In this document: in pieces, positions 45,100 to 54,406 of the stretch
Layout of the letters: each line of letters begins with the position of its first letter
Numbering within the stretch: position 1 is the stretch's first letter
Assembly: GCA_001828855.1 (NCBI GenBank)
Contig: MHZT01000034.1
Location: forward strand, 248,001-312,000
Direction: 5' to 3'
DNA length: 64,000 nt
DNA from: Rhodobacterales bacterium RIFCSPHIGHO2_02_FULL_62_130
GTDB taxonomy: Bacteria > Pseudomonadota > Alphaproteobacteria > Rhodobacterales > Rhodobacteraceae
Notes under the pieces: generated by a model
What the model saw: the letters and a program-made list of their open reading frames with translations, nothing else
What the model was told of the DNA's origin: nothing
Database searches by the model: none
Position numbers and translations under genes: made by a program

Positions 45100-46707
45100 A
45101 TGCGTGTTTTCGCGATTTCTTGCAGGCCGTTGCGCCTGATGACGGCGGCCTTGGCGCTTGGGGTGTTCCTGCCGCTTGCTACGCCGCTGACAGCGCAGGT
45201 GTCCTCCTTTGCCCGCTCGATGGCCGAGGCCGCCTCTGAGGATGAGGTGGTGGCGGCGTTCTACCGCAACCGCAATTACCAGACGCTTTGGACCGGCCCG
45301 CAAGATCAGGCGCGGCGCAATGCCTTGCTGACGGCCTTTGCCGGGGCATCGCTGCACGGCCTGCCCACTGACCGCTATGATGCAGCGGCACTGACGGCGC
45401 GCTTTGCGGCTGCGGTGACAGAGGGCGATGTCGGTCGGCTTGAGGTTGATCTGACCCGCGCGTTTCTGGCCTATGGCCGCGATCTGCAATCTGGCGTGCT
45501 GGAGCCGCACAAGGTCGATGCGGGCATCCTGCGGGAGCCGGTACGGGTAGACCCCGCGCTGTTGCTGGCCGGGGTGCAAACCTTGGATACGGCAGGGTTC
45601 TTGCGCGATCTCGCACCGAAAGCGCCGGAATATGCGCGGCTGATGAAGGAAAAGCTGCGGCTGGAAGGGCTGATCGCGACTGGCGAGACTCCGACTTATG
45701 TGGCGGGCAAGCTGCAACCGGGCGATAGCGGCCCGCAAGTGGTGGCGCTGCGCGACCGTCTGGCCGAGTTGGGCTTTCTGGGTCGCACCGCCACGCAGGA
45801 CTATGACCGCCTGATTGTCAGCGCCGTGCAGCGCTTTCAGCTTGACCAAGGGCTGAATGCCGATGGTGTGGCGGGCGAAAGCACGGTCGATGCGCTGAAC
45901 ATGTCGGCGCAGGATCGGCTGCAATCGGTCGTCGTGGCAATGGAACGGTTGCGCTGGTTTGGCGATACCCCGCGCGGGGCGCGGCATATCTGGGTGAATC
46001 AACCCGATTTTACTGCCAAGATCATCGATGACGGCTATGTCACCTTCCAGACCCGCGTTGTGATCGGCAAGAACGTGCCGGATCAGCGCAGCCCCGAATT
46101 CTCGGACGAGATGGAATATATGGTGGTTAACCCTAGCTGGGGTGTGCCGCGCTCGATCATCGTCAAGGAATATCTGCCGCTATTGCAGCAAAATCCAAAT
46201 GCGGTTGGGCATTTGCAGGTGGTCGATTCACGCGGGCGGGTTGTGCCGCGCGGGTCGGTCAATTTTGCGGCCTATTCGGCGGGCAGCTTCCCCTTCGGTC
46301 TGCGCCAGCCGCCTTCGGATGGCAATGCGCTGGGGAAGGTAAAGTTCATGTTCCCGAACCCGAACAACATCTACCTGCACGACACGCCCACGAAAAACCT
46401 TTTCGCCAATGAGGTGCGCGCCTATAGCCATGGCTGTATCCGTCTGGGTGATCCGATGGATTTTGCCTATACGCTGATGGCGCCGCAATCCGATGATCCC
46501 AAGGCCGAGTTTCAGGCCGATCTGGACACGGGCCGCGAAACCAATGTCAGCTTTGACACCCATATCCCCGTGCATCTGGTCTATTTCACCGCCTGGCCCA
46601 CGCCCAAGGGCGGGATTGCCTATCGCCGCGATGTCTATGGCCGCGATGGCCGGATATTTGAGGCTTTGCAGCAGGCAGGGGTAGTGCTGGACGGGGTTCA
46701 GGGCTAA
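45100..46707 (+). CDS. L,D-transpeptidase (YcbB/LdtD-like) with peptidoglycan-binding domain
   Basis: 535 residues. Signal peptide ([21 protein letters not shown]), a YcbB-type N-terminal scaffold domain, a PG_binding_1 domain at about 205-270 ([21 protein letters not shown]), then a YkuD catalytic domain. The catalytic motif is [10 protein letters not shown] with His444 and Cys446. It makes 3-3 crosslinks in peptidoglycan or attaches proteins. The YkuD insertion and length match LdtD/LdtF-like large enzymes. A different overlapping frame from 45057 was rejected. Confidence 0.93.
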   Translation: MRVFAISCRPLRLMTAALALGVFLPLATPLTAQVSSFARSMAEAASEDEVVAAFYRNRNYQTLWTGPQDQARRNALLTAFAGASLHGLPTDRYDAAALTARFAAAVTEGDVGRLEVDLTRAFLAYGRDLQSGVLEPHKVDAGILREPVRVDPALLLAGVQTLDTAGFLRDLAPKAPEYARLMKEKLRLEGLIATGETPTYVAGKLQPGDSGPQVVALRDRLAELGFLGRTATQDYDRLIVSAVQRFQLDQGLNADGVAGESTVDALNMSAQDRLQSVVVAMERLRWFGDTPRGARHIWVNQPDFTAKIIDDGYVTFQTRVVIGKNVPDQRSPEFSDEMEYMVVNPSWGVPRSIIVKEYLPLLQQNPNAVGHLQVVDSRGRVVPRGSVNFAAYSAGSFPFGLRQPPSDGNALGKVKFMFPNPNNIYLHDTPTKNLFANEVRAYSHGCIRLGDPMDFAYTLMAPQSDDPKAEFQADLDTGRETNVSFDTHIPVHLVYFTAWPTPKGGIAYRRDVYGRDGRIFEALQQAGVVLDGVQG

Positions 46708-46738
46708 ATCTTTGCCCTTAACCGGCCGGAGATTGCCC

Positions 46739-47845
46739 ATGCCTTATAGCATCCGTGACATCGCAACTGCCTTGGGGGCAGAGGCCGAAGGCGATCTTGA
46801 TATCACCGTCAGCGGTGCGGCAGAGCCTGCTTTGGCTAGCGCAAGCCAGTTGGCGTTGGCGATGGACCCGAAATATGCGCCGGGCTTGTCCAAGGGACAG
46901 GCGCAGGCGGCGCTGCTATGGCTGGGGGCGGATTGGCGGGCTTTGGGGCTGAAGGCGGCGATCTTTGCGCCGCGCGGGCGGCTGGCGATGGCGGGGCTGT
47001 CGGTGATGCTGGACCCCGGACCGCAGATTGCGGCGGGGGCGCATCCGATGTCGGTGATCGATGCAAGCGCGCAGATCGGCGACGGGGCGGCGATTGCGCC
47101 TTTCGTGACCATCGGCGCAGGCGCGCGCATCGGGGCGCGGGCGCGGATCGCAAGCCATGTGTCGATTGCAGAAGGCGCGGTGATCGGGGATGACGCGCTG
47201 ATCCTGCAAGGCGCGCGGATCGGTGCGCGGGTAAAAATCGGGGACCGGTTCATCTGCCAACCGGGGGCTGTGATCGGGGCTGACGGCTTTTCTTTCGTGA
47301 CGCCCGAGAAGTCAGGGGTTGAAGAAGTTCGCGCAACCCTCGGGCATCGTGATGAAATCCGCAAACAAAGCTGGTCGCGGATTCATTCTTTAGGGGCGGT
47401 GACGCTGGGCGATGATGTGGAAATCGGCGCCAATTCGGTGATCGATCGCGGCACCATCCGCGATACGCTGATCGGGTCCGGCACCAAGCTGGATAACCTT
47501 GTCCACATCGGTCACAATGTTCAGGTCGGGCGCGATTGCCTGCTCTGCGGGCAGGTCGGCATTGCCGGATCAGCGCGGATCGGGGATCGCGTGGTGTTGG
47601 CGGGACAATGCGGCGTCAATGACAATATCTTTGTCGGCGATGATGTGATTGCCGGCGGTGGCACCAAGATTTTCACCAATGCGCCGGCGGGGCGGGTGCT
47701 GCTGGGCTATCCGGCGGTCAAGATGGAAACCCATGTCGAGTTGCAAAAGGCGCTGCGCCGCCTGCCGCGTCTGGCCACTCGGGTGGCAGCCCTTGAGAAG
47801 GCGCAGGGCGAGGGTGACATTCCCTTGTCACAAGACCGCGATTAG
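46739..47845 (+). CDS. lpxD: UDP-3-O-(3-hydroxyacyl)glucosamine N-acyltransferase
   Basis: 368 residues. LpxD adds the N-linked hydroxyacyl chain in lipid A synthesis. A short N-terminal uridine-binding domain is followed by many hexapeptide repeats ([20 protein letters not shown] onward) and a C-terminal helix. The catalytic His lies in [14 protein letters not shown]. Start ATG at 46739 ([13 protein letters not shown]). It is followed by an ACP and a ketoacyl synthase gene, probably for the dedicated acyl supply. Confidence 0.95.
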   Translation: MPYSIRDIATALGAEAEGDLDITVSGAAEPALASASQLALAMDPKYAPGLSKGQAQAALLWLGADWRALGLKAAIFAPRGRLAMAGLSVMLDPGPQIAAGAHPMSVIDASAQIGDGAAIAPFVTIGAGARIGARARIASHVSIAEGAVIGDDALILQGARIGARVKIGDRFICQPGAVIGADGFSFVTPEKSGVEEVRATLGHRDEIRKQSWSRIHSLGAVTLGDDVEIGANSVIDRGTIRDTLIGSGTKLDNLVHIGHNVQVGRDCLLCGQVGIAGSARIGDRVVLAGQCGVNDNIFVGDDVIAGGGTKIFTNAPAGRVLLGYPAVKMETHVELQKALRRLPRLATRVAALEKAQGEGDIPLSQDRD

Positions 47846-47875
47846 GGTCTGCCCAAAGCGCAAAGGAAGCCGTGC

Positions 47876-48139
47876 ATGAGCCAATCAATTCAGGAACAAG
47901 TCATCGCCATTCTTGCCGAACAGGCGGTTCTGGATGTCTCGGACGTGTCGCTTGACGCCACGCTTGCGGCGCTTGGTCTGGACAGTCTGGGGCTGGTCGA
48001 GACGATTTTTGCCATTGAGGAACGCTTTGACATCTCGGTTCCGTTCAACGCCAATGATCCCGCGCAATCGGGTTTCGATCTGTCCTCGGTGGCGTCGATC
48101 ATTGCGGCGGTACAGGCGTTGATCGCCGCGAAAGCATGA
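47876..48139 (+). CDS. Acyl carrier protein
   Basis: 87 residues with the phosphopantetheine attachment motif GLDSLGLVE (Ser37). It is more divergent than housekeeping AcpP and carries an acidic, Ala-rich sequence. It lies 30 bp after lpxD and overlaps the KAS gene by 4 bp, so it likely carries a specialised acyl chain, perhaps for lipid A. It is not AcpXL by sequence as far as can be seen. Confidence 0.9.
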   Translation: MSQSIQEQVIAILAEQAVLDVSDVSLDATLAALGLDSLGLVETIFAIEERFDISVPFNANDPAQSGFDLSSVASIIAAVQALIAAKA

Positions 48140-49341
48140 GACGGGTTGTCATCACCGGGGCTGGCACCGTCAACCCGCTGGCGCAGGATGTAGAGGGCAG
48201 CTTTGCGGCCCTGAGCGAAGGGCGTTGCGCCATCGCGCCGCTGGATCTGCCGGATGTGGAGCGTTTGGCGATCAAGATTGGCGCGCAGGTGCAGGGCTGG
48301 CAGGCTGAGGCGCATTTCACCCGATCCGAGATCGCGCTTTATGACCGCTTTACCCAATTCGCGCTGGTGGCGGCGCGGCAGGCTGTCGCGCAATCGGGGC
48401 TGGTGTTCGCAGGCGATTTGGCGGCGCGGTCAGGCGTGGTGCTTGGCACGGCAGGGGGCGGGCTGACGACACAGGACGACAGCTATCGCACCGTTTATGC
48501 CGAGGGCAAGAACCGGGTGCATCCCTTCGTGGTGCCGCGCCTGATGCACAATTCCGCCGCCGCGCAGATTTCCATCGCGCATGATCTGCAGGGGCCGGGG
48601 TTCTCGGTGGCCACGGCCTGCGCCAGCTCCAATCATGCGATGGGGCTGGCGTTCCAGATGGTGCGGTCAGGTATGGCGCCGGTGATGCTGACGGGCGGGG
48701 CCGAGGCGATGCTGTGCTTTGGCGGATTGAAAGCGTGGGAGGGGCTGCGGGTGATGTCGCCCGATGGCTGCCGCCCCTTCAGCGCCAATCGCAACGGCAT
48801 GGTGATGGGCGAGGGGGCTGCGGTCTATGTCTTTGAAGACCATGACCACGCCCGCGCCCGCGGTGCGCCCGTGCTGGCCGAGGTGATTGGCTTTGCGATG
48901 GGATCGGATGCCTCTGACATCGTGATGCCCTTGCCCGAGGGGGCTGCGCGGGTGATGCGGGCGGCGCTGGCGGATGCGGGGCTGCCCCCTGATGCGGTGG
49001 GCTATATCAACGCGCATGGCACCGGCACCGCCGCGAATGACCGCAGCGAGGTCGCCGCAATCCGTCAGGTCTTTGGCGATCACGCCGACCGCCTGCTGGT
49101 CAGTTCGACCAAATCCATGCACGGGCATCTGATCGGGGCTGCCGGAGGGGTAGAGCTTCTGGCATGCCTGCTGGCGCTGCAAGGCACAGTCGCGCCGACC
49201 ATTAGCCACCAGATTGCAGACCCCGAATGTGCGCTGGATGTGGTGGCGAATGTGGCACGGCGGGCCGAGATCGAGGTGGTGATGTCGAACGCCTTTGCCT
49301 TTGGCGGGATGAACGCGGTGCTGCTGCTGCGCCGCCCCTAG
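48136..49341 (+). CDS. Beta-ketoacyl-ACP synthase (FabF/KAS II-like)
   Basis: 401 residues. The catalytic triad is complete: Cys162 in TACASS, His in NAHGTGTAANDRSE, and His in KSMHGHLIGAAG. These are FabF-type condensing enzyme features. Encoded with a dedicated ACP and lpxD, it probably elongates an acyl chain for lipid A or a secondary lipid. No dehydratase or reductase gene is adjacent. The genomic fabF for bulk fatty acids is presumably elsewhere. Confidence 0.93.
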   Translation: MRRVVITGAGTVNPLAQDVEGSFAALSEGRCAIAPLDLPDVERLAIKIGAQVQGWQAEAHFTRSEIALYDRFTQFALVAARQAVAQSGLVFAGDLAARSGVVLGTAGGGLTTQDDSYRTVYAEGKNRVHPFVVPRLMHNSAAAQISIAHDLQGPGFSVATACASSNHAMGLAFQMVRSGMAPVMLTGGAEAMLCFGGLKAWEGLRVMSPDGCRPFSANRNGMVMGEGAAVYVFEDHDHARARGAPVLAEVIGFAMGSDASDIVMPLPEGAARVMRAALADAGLPPDAVGYINAHGTGTAANDRSEVAAIRQVFGDHADRLLVSSTKSMHGHLIGAAGGVELLACLLALQGTVAPTISHQIADPECALDVVANVARRAEIEVVMSNAFAFGGMNAVLLLRRP

Positions 49342-49347
49342 AAAGAC

Positions 49348-49374
49348 AAAACCCCGCCGTTTCGGGCGGGGTTT
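49348..49374. terminator. Bidirectional terminator between KAS and IalB genes
   Basis: aaaccccgcc paired with ggcggggttt around a small loop, located 7 bp after the KAS stop and 20 bp before the IalB stop. Confidence 0.88.
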
Positions 49375-49395
49375 GCAAAGCGGATGTTTGACGGC

Positions 49396-50040
49396 TTATT
49401 CAGCCGGTTTCTGCAGGGTCAGCGCCACGGCTTCAAAGCCGGCAGTAAACCCTTTCAAAGACACGTCCAGATTGACCTTTTGATCGGGGGCCACGGCGGG
49501 AACGATGGTAAGCGTAGCCTTGTTGCCCTTTTTGAACTGGTCGATCTCTTCGGCCGTGAAGCCGACGCGCGCAACGCAGCCAATCGCGGCGCAGAAGGTA
49601 AAGGGGTAAAGCTTGGGCTTGTTGGTGTCGATTGCGATGGTCAGATTTGCGGTCAGCAGCGTTTCTAGCGGCACGATCACGGTGGCACCGGCAGCGGCTT
49701 CACCGGCGTCGGCCAGCGGGAACATGCTGATCTCGGCAACGGCATTGCCGCTTCCGTCTTTGAGCAGTTGGTAAAGCTGGCAAGGGTCCGAACCATCTTC
49801 GGTTTTCACACAGCGCTGTTCCCAGGATTCGAAGGTTGCGGAAACGTAGTTTGTCCCCACGCCGCCTTCCGCTGCCGCTTCCTGGGTTCCCATCGACAGG
49901 TTATCCGTCGTCGGTGCATCGGCTGCCACCGGCGGTTCAGTCGGTGTGGTGGTTTCCTGACCATAGGCCAAAGGCACAAAGGCAAAGGCCGCAAGGCCAA
50001 GCGAAAGCATAAGTTTGCGGGAAAGGGCGGTCATCGACAT
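49396..50040 (-). CDS. Invasion-associated locus B (IalB) family protein
   Basis: About 214 residues. Signal peptide (LSRKLMLSLGLAAFAFVPLAYG), a low-complexity Thr/Pro/Ala segment, then the IalB domain with conserved cysteines: WEQRCVKTEDGSDPCQLYQLL and TFCAAIGCVARVGF. These periplasmic proteins affect stress survival or outer-membrane interactions; the name comes from Bartonella. The start is taken at 50040 with aaagaga upstream; ATG at 50055 is in frame too. Confidence 0.9.
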   Translation of the reverse strand: MSMTALSRKLMLSLGLAAFAFVPLAYGQETTTPTEPPVAADAPTTDNLSMGTQEAAAEGGVGTNYVSATFESWEQRCVKTEDGSDPCQLYQLLKDGSGNAVAEISMFPLADAGEAAAGATVIVPLETLLTANLTIAIDTNKPKLYPFTFCAAIGCVARVGFTAEEIDQFKKGNKATLTIVPAVAPDQKVNLDVSLKGFTAGFEAVALTLQKPAE

Positions 50041-50055
50041 TGCTGTCTCTTTCAT

Positions 50056-50508
50056 CGTTGAGCGGGTATCGTTGTGCTGCGAGTGCCTCTAGCACGGCGC
50101 GGGGGCCAAGTCAGGTGCGAAAAACGTGACCCCTCCGTGGCTTTTGGCAGGAACCCGCCGATGCGGCAAAGCCCTGTGATCAAAAGAAAAAGGGCCAGTC
50201 ACCTGGCCCTTTTTCATTGTATTTTTTTGCTCCCTGTCGGACTGGCCGACTTGATGGGCAGACGCTACGGCGGTTTGGAAGACTCGTCAACAGGGATTTT
50301 TCATGGCTTTGTCACAGAAAAACATGAAAAAAAGCCGCGCCATTTTACCGGCGCGGACAGTCTGACAGGGAGGGTGACACGACACGGTGCCGAATGCGGC
50401 TCCGGTCAAGATCAAGACTGGCAGGAATGGGTTAACAATGTATTTTGACGGCGGGGCGGACTGCAAATTGCTGTGGCGCTGCGTTTTTTCAATCGGTCGG
50501 AGTTGGCA
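50056..50508. other. Intergenic region before the HerA-like gene
   Basis: About 450 bp with no convincing gene. A bidirectional hairpin (aaaagggccag/ctggccctttt, 4-base loop) sits at 50188-50214 and an imperfect gccgcgc...gcgcgg stem near 50333. The stretch 50219-50460 probably holds the promoter for the HerA-like gene. Confidence 0.6.
50188..50214. terminator. Bidirectional hairpin in the IalB-HerA intergenic region
   Basis: Perfect 11-bp stem aaaagggccag/ctggccctttt with a 4-base loop and T/A flanks. No gene ends nearby, so it may terminate an unannotated short transcript. Confidence 0.65.
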
Positions 50509-52059
50509 ATGGGCGAGACGATTTTTGTCGGCGGTGGTGGCGAGGGTTATGGGCTGCCGCAAAACCTGTTGCTGAAATATGGCAACCGTCATGGGCTGAT
50601 TGCGGGGGCAACCGGCACCGGCAAAACGGTTACGCTGCAAGTGCTGGCCGAGGGCTTTTCCGCCGAGGGCGTGCCGGTGTTCATGGCCGATGTGAAGGGC
50701 GATCTGTCGGGGTTGGGGGCTTCGGGTTCCGCCAGCCACAAACTGCACGAGGCCTTTTCCAAACGCGCCGCGACCATCGGCCTTGATCTGCATTACCGCG
50801 CCTTTCCAGTGACGTTCTGGGACATGTTCGGCCAGCAAGGCCACCCGATTCGCGCCACGGTGGCCGAGATGGGGCCGCTGTTGCTGTCGCGCTTGCTGGA
50901 ACTGACAGAACCGCAAGAGGGCGTGCTGAACGTGGCCTTCCGGCTGGCGGACGAGGAAGAACTGCCGCTGCTGGATCTGAAAGACTTGCAAGCGCTGCTG
51001 GCCTTTGTGGCAGAGCATGATTCCGAGATTTCGGCGCGTTACGGGCTGGTGTCCTCGACATCCATCGGCGCGATTCAGCGCCGCCTTCTGGTGCTGGAGA
51101 ATCAGGGCGCGACGCAGATGTTTGGCGAACCGGCGCTGGATCTGGCCGATCTGATGCAGGTAGATGAAAGCGGGGCAGGGCGGATCAACATTCTGGCCGC
51201 CGACAAGCTGATGAACAGCCCGCGGCTTTATGCGACCTTCCTGTTGTGGCTGCTGTCGGAGCTGTTCGAAAACCTGCCCGAGGTGGGCGATCCCGATAAA
51301 CCCAAGCTGGTGTTCTTTTTCGACGAGGCGCATCTTTTGTTCACCGATGCCCCCAAGGCCTTGGTTTCAAAGGTGGAACAGGTGGCGCGGCTGATCCGGT
51401 CCAAAGGGGTGGGCGTCTATTTCATCACGCAGAACCCTGCCGATGTGCCGGAAATGATTCTGGGGCAACTGGGGAACCGCGTGCAGCACGCCCTGCGCGC
51501 CTTTACCGCCAAAGATCAGAAAGACCTGCGGCTGGCCTCCGAGACCTACCGGCCCAATCCGCGCTTTGCCACCGATGACGCGATCCGCGATGTGGGGACA
51601 GGCGAGGCCGTGACCTCGTTCCTTGAGGCAAAGGGCATTCCCGGCATTGTCGAGCGCACGCTGATCCGCCCGCCCTCGTCACAACTGGGGCCGATCGATC
51701 CGGCCTTGCGGGCGCAACTGATGGCTGGATCAAGGCTGGGTGCGAAATATACCACCACGATTGACCGCGACAGCGCCTATGAACGGCTGCGCGCGCGTGC
51801 CGAGAAAGCCGCGCACGAGGTGGCACGGACCGAGGCCGAGGAAACCCGCCGTGTTGAGGAAGACCGCGAGTTCCGCAAGGCGCGGCGTTATGATGGCGGC
51901 ACGGCAGAAGGCGCGGACGCCCCGAAAAAGCGCACAAGCTCCAGCCGGTCGGATTCCATCGGCGAGGCCTTTGCCAAAAGCTTTGCGCGCCAGTTGGGAT
52001 CGCGCACCGGGCAGGCGGTGGTGCGCGGTGTGCTGGGATCGATCTTTGGCAAACGCTAA
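50509..52059 (+). CDS. HerA-like ATPase/helicase (DUF853 family)
   Basis: 516 residues. N-terminal MGETIFVGGGGEGYGLPQNLLLKYGNRHGLIAGATGTGKT contains the Walker A motif; FFFDEAHLLF is Walker B. LIRSKGVGVYFITQNPADVPE is family-typical. It is a hexameric RecA-fold ATPase of the FtsK-HerA superfamily with a role in DNA metabolism that is not well defined. Start ATG at 50509 with cggag upstream; GTG at 50473 would add 12 residues. Its stop overlaps the convergent CNNM gene by 4 bp. Confidence 0.92.
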   Translation: MGETIFVGGGGEGYGLPQNLLLKYGNRHGLIAGATGTGKTVTLQVLAEGFSAEGVPVFMADVKGDLSGLGASGSASHKLHEAFSKRAATIGLDLHYRAFPVTFWDMFGQQGHPIRATVAEMGPLLLSRLLELTEPQEGVLNVAFRLADEEELPLLDLKDLQALLAFVAEHDSEISARYGLVSSTSIGAIQRRLLVLENQGATQMFGEPALDLADLMQVDESGAGRINILAADKLMNSPRLYATFLLWLLSELFENLPEVGDPDKPKLVFFFDEAHLLFTDAPKALVSKVEQVARLIRSKGVGVYFITQNPADVPEMILGQLGNRVQHALRAFTAKDQKDLRLASETYRPNPRFATDDAIRDVGTGEAVTSFLEAKGIPGIVERTLIRPPSSQLGPIDPALRAQLMAGSRLGAKYTTTIDRDSAYERLRARAEKAAHEVARTEAEETRRVEEDREFRKARRYDGGTAEGADAPKKRTSSSRSDSIGEAFAKSFARQLGSRTGQAVVRGVLGSIFGKR

Positions 52060-53351
52060 AGCGGGCGCAGCTTGATCTTGGTCAGGCGGTTTTCGCGGCG
52101 CTGCGCCACTTCAAACCGAAAGCCGTGAAAGCTGAAGGCCATGCCTTCGGTGGGAATCATCTGCGCTTCGTGAATGACAAGGCCCGCAAGCGTGTTGGCC
52201 TCGTCATCGGGCAGCCGCCAGTCCATCGCGCGGTTCAGATCGCGGATCGTGGCCGCGCCATCGACCAGATAATCCCCCGACGCCGTGGGTTTCAGCGCCG
52301 AGGACCGATCCACCACGTCGAATTCGTCGGTGATCTCGCCTACGATTTCCTCAAGGATGTCTTCCAGCGTGATCAGACCTTGCAGCGCGCCATATTCATC
52401 GACGACCAGCGCGAAATGCGCGTGGCGTTTCAGAAATTCGCGCATCTGTTCATCCAGCGCGGTGGTTTCCGGGATGAAATAGGGTTTCATCGCCACTTTC
52501 ACGATGTCCAGCCCCGCGACCGAAGCCTCGGGTCCGCGCGTCAGACGATCCGCCTCGCGCAGAAGGTCTTTGGCATGGACGACGCCCAGAATATTTTCCT
52601 CATTGTCGCGAAAGACCGGCAGGCGGGAATGGGCCGAGGCCAGAACCCGCGTGATGATCGCATCGGGGGGCAGGTCGGCATCGATCATTTCGATCTGGCG
52701 GCGGTGGCGCATGATCTCGTCCACCGTGCGATCTGACAGATCCAGCGCGCCCAGCAGACGGTCCCGCGCTTCTTTCTCCACAGCCCCCTCGAAATGGCCC
52801 ATGGCGATGGCCCCAGCGATCTCGGCCCGCAGGGCAAGGATATGGCGGTTGGGATCGGTTTTCAGCCCGAACAGCCGCAGAATCGCATCCGATAGCCCCC
52901 GCACCAGTGCCAGCAGCGGCCCAACCAGCCAGATCAACCCGCGCACGGTGGCTGCCGTTCGCAGGGCGGTGGTTTCGGGATGGGTGGCGGCAAGGGTCTT
53001 GGGCAGCACCTCGCCAAAGATCAGCACCAGAAGCGTGACAGCCAGCACCGCCAGCACGCCACCTGCCTCCAGCCCGTGTCGCAGCACAAGGCCAGCCGCG
53101 AGCACCGCGGCGCTGACCTTGGCGACGATGCGCCCCAGCAACAGCGTACCGACCATGCGTTCGTTATCCTCGATCACCGCCAGCGCCGCGACCGCGCCGC
53201 GTGCGCCCTTGTCGGCCAGTGATTTCAGCGCTGCGCGCGGTGCGGCGTTCAGGGCGGTATCGGCAGCGGAAAAGAAGGCAGACACCAGCAGCCAGAACAG
53301 GATGCCAAGGAGCGATAGCCAAGGGTCAGCAAGGGGCAAGGGCGGTTCCAT
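52056..53351 (-). CDS. CNNM/CBS domain protein (HlyC/CorC family)
   Basis: 431 residues: four hydrophobic segments in an N-terminal CNNM (DUF21) domain (about 15-190, including FFSAADTALNAAPRA), a CBS pair at about 205-330 (MRHRRQIEMI; VVDEYGALQGLITLEDILEEIVGEI), and a C-terminal CorC_HlyC domain ending RENRLTKIKL. Members are implicated in magnesium efflux or tolerance and, in some clades, in cobalt resistance. It lies downstream of xerD on the same strand in reverse order. Confidence 0.92.
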   Translation of the reverse strand: MEPPLPLADPWLSLLGILFWLLVSAFFSAADTALNAAPRAALKSLADKGARGAVAALAVIEDNERMVGTLLLGRIVAKVSAAVLAAGLVLRHGLEAGGVLAVLAVTLLVLIFGEVLPKTLAATHPETTALRTAATVRGLIWLVGPLLALVRGLSDAILRLFGLKTDPNRHILALRAEIAGAIAMGHFEGAVEKEARDRLLGALDLSDRTVDEIMRHRRQIEMIDADLPPDAIITRVLASAHSRLPVFRDNEENILGVVHAKDLLREADRLTRGPEASVAGLDIVKVAMKPYFIPETTALDEQMREFLKRHAHFALVVDEYGALQGLITLEDILEEIVGEITDEFDVVDRSSALKPTASGDYLVDGAATIRDLNRAMDWRLPDDEANTLAGLVIHEAQMIPTEGMAFSFHGFRFEVAQRRENRLTKIKLRPL

Positions 53352-53446
53352 CGGTCAGATCAAATTTGCGTTTCGGGCGGGATTTCGGGCAGTCAATCGG
53401 GCGGGCAATCGTGCGGGCTTTTGGATGGGCAGGCGGCAGGCGCGGC

Positions 53447-54403
53447 TCAGGGTTTGCGCGCCAAAGGGTGATGCGTCAGCACCAGATCTTTCAGGTGTTC
53501 GTCAAGCACATGGGTGTAAATCTCGGTGGTGGCCACATCGGCATGGCCCAGAAGGGTCTGGATCACCCGCAGATCGGCCCCGCCTGCCAGCAGATGCGTG
53601 GCAAAGGCATGGCGTAGGGTATGGGGCGTTACGGAATCGGGATCAACGCCGCCCATAGCCGCGATCTGTTTGATCAGCAGGTAGAAATGCTGGCGGGTCA
53701 GATGGCCTTCGGCCCCGCTGCCGGGGAACAGGTGGCGGGCCTGTAGCGCGGGCATGGGCGGGCGTCGGGCGCTATGGGCCTGATCTTCGGCGGCATCGCG
53801 GGCCGCAAGCCAAGCGTCAATCGCGGCGCGGGCGGGGGAGGACAGCGGCACCATGCGTTCTTTGTCGCCTTTGCCGCGCACAAGGATCATGCGCGGACTG
53901 CCCCTCACTGCAGCCACGGGCAGCGTGACCAGTTCGGAAACCCGCATCCCCGTCGCGTAAAGCAGTTCCACCAGCGCGCAATTCCGCAAGCGGTCAAAAT
54001 CCGTGCGGCCAAAGCTGCGGGCGGCGTCCAGAAGCCGCGTGACATCTTCCTCGCTCAGGGTGGCTGGCAGGCGTTGCGCGGCACCCGGCCCCGAAATCCG
54101 CAGGGCAGGGTTGCTGGCGCACCAGCCTTCGTCATGGGCAAAGCGGTAAAGCTGGCGCACCGCCGACAAGCGCCGCGCGCGGGTGGCTTTGGACAGGCCT
54201 TCGGCCTCGCAGCGCATCAGGTAGGTTTCCACATCCGCGCGGGTCAGCGTCTCAAGCGTCAGCTTGTGATGGGCGACAAAGCCGGTGAAATCCTTCAGAT
54301 CGCGGCCATAGGCCAGCAAGGTGTTACGCGCGGCCCCCAGATCCGCCGCCTGCGCGGCCAGAAAGGTGGAAATCCAGCCCTCCATGCTGCGCGGCGCGGC
54401 CAT
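53447..54403 (-). CDS. xerD: Site-specific tyrosine recombinase XerD-type
   Basis: 318 residues. It resolves chromosome dimers at dif with a partner XerC. An N-terminal SAM-like core-binding domain (MEGWISTFLAAQAADLGAARNTLLAYGRDL) is followed by the catalytic domain with the Arg in TGMRVSELV, the Lys in GKGDKERMVPL, HTLRHAFATHLL, GHADVATTEIYTHV (the nucleophile Tyr). The aroK-adjacent location is typical of alphaproteobacterial xerD. A housekeeping enzyme, not an island integrase. Confidence 0.92.
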   Translation of the reverse strand: MAAPRSMEGWISTFLAAQAADLGAARNTLLAYGRDLKDFTGFVAHHKLTLETLTRADVETYLMRCEAEGLSKATRARRLSAVRQLYRFAHDEGWCASNPALRISGPGAAQRLPATLSEEDVTRLLDAARSFGRTDFDRLRNCALVELLYATGMRVSELVTLPVAAVRGSPRMILVRGKGDKERMVPLSSPARAAIDAWLAARDAAEDQAHSARRPPMPALQARHLFPGSGAEGHLTRQHFYLLIKQIAAMGGVDPDSVTPHTLRHAFATHLLAGGADLRVIQTLLGHADVATTEIYTHVLDEHLKDLVLTHHPLARKP

Positions 54404-54406
54404 GCC

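Noticed and set aside
45057-45239. Alternative frame start of the L,D-transpeptidase
   Set aside because: Different frame from the catalytic domain and stops within 60 codons; the signal peptide at 45100 fits the family.
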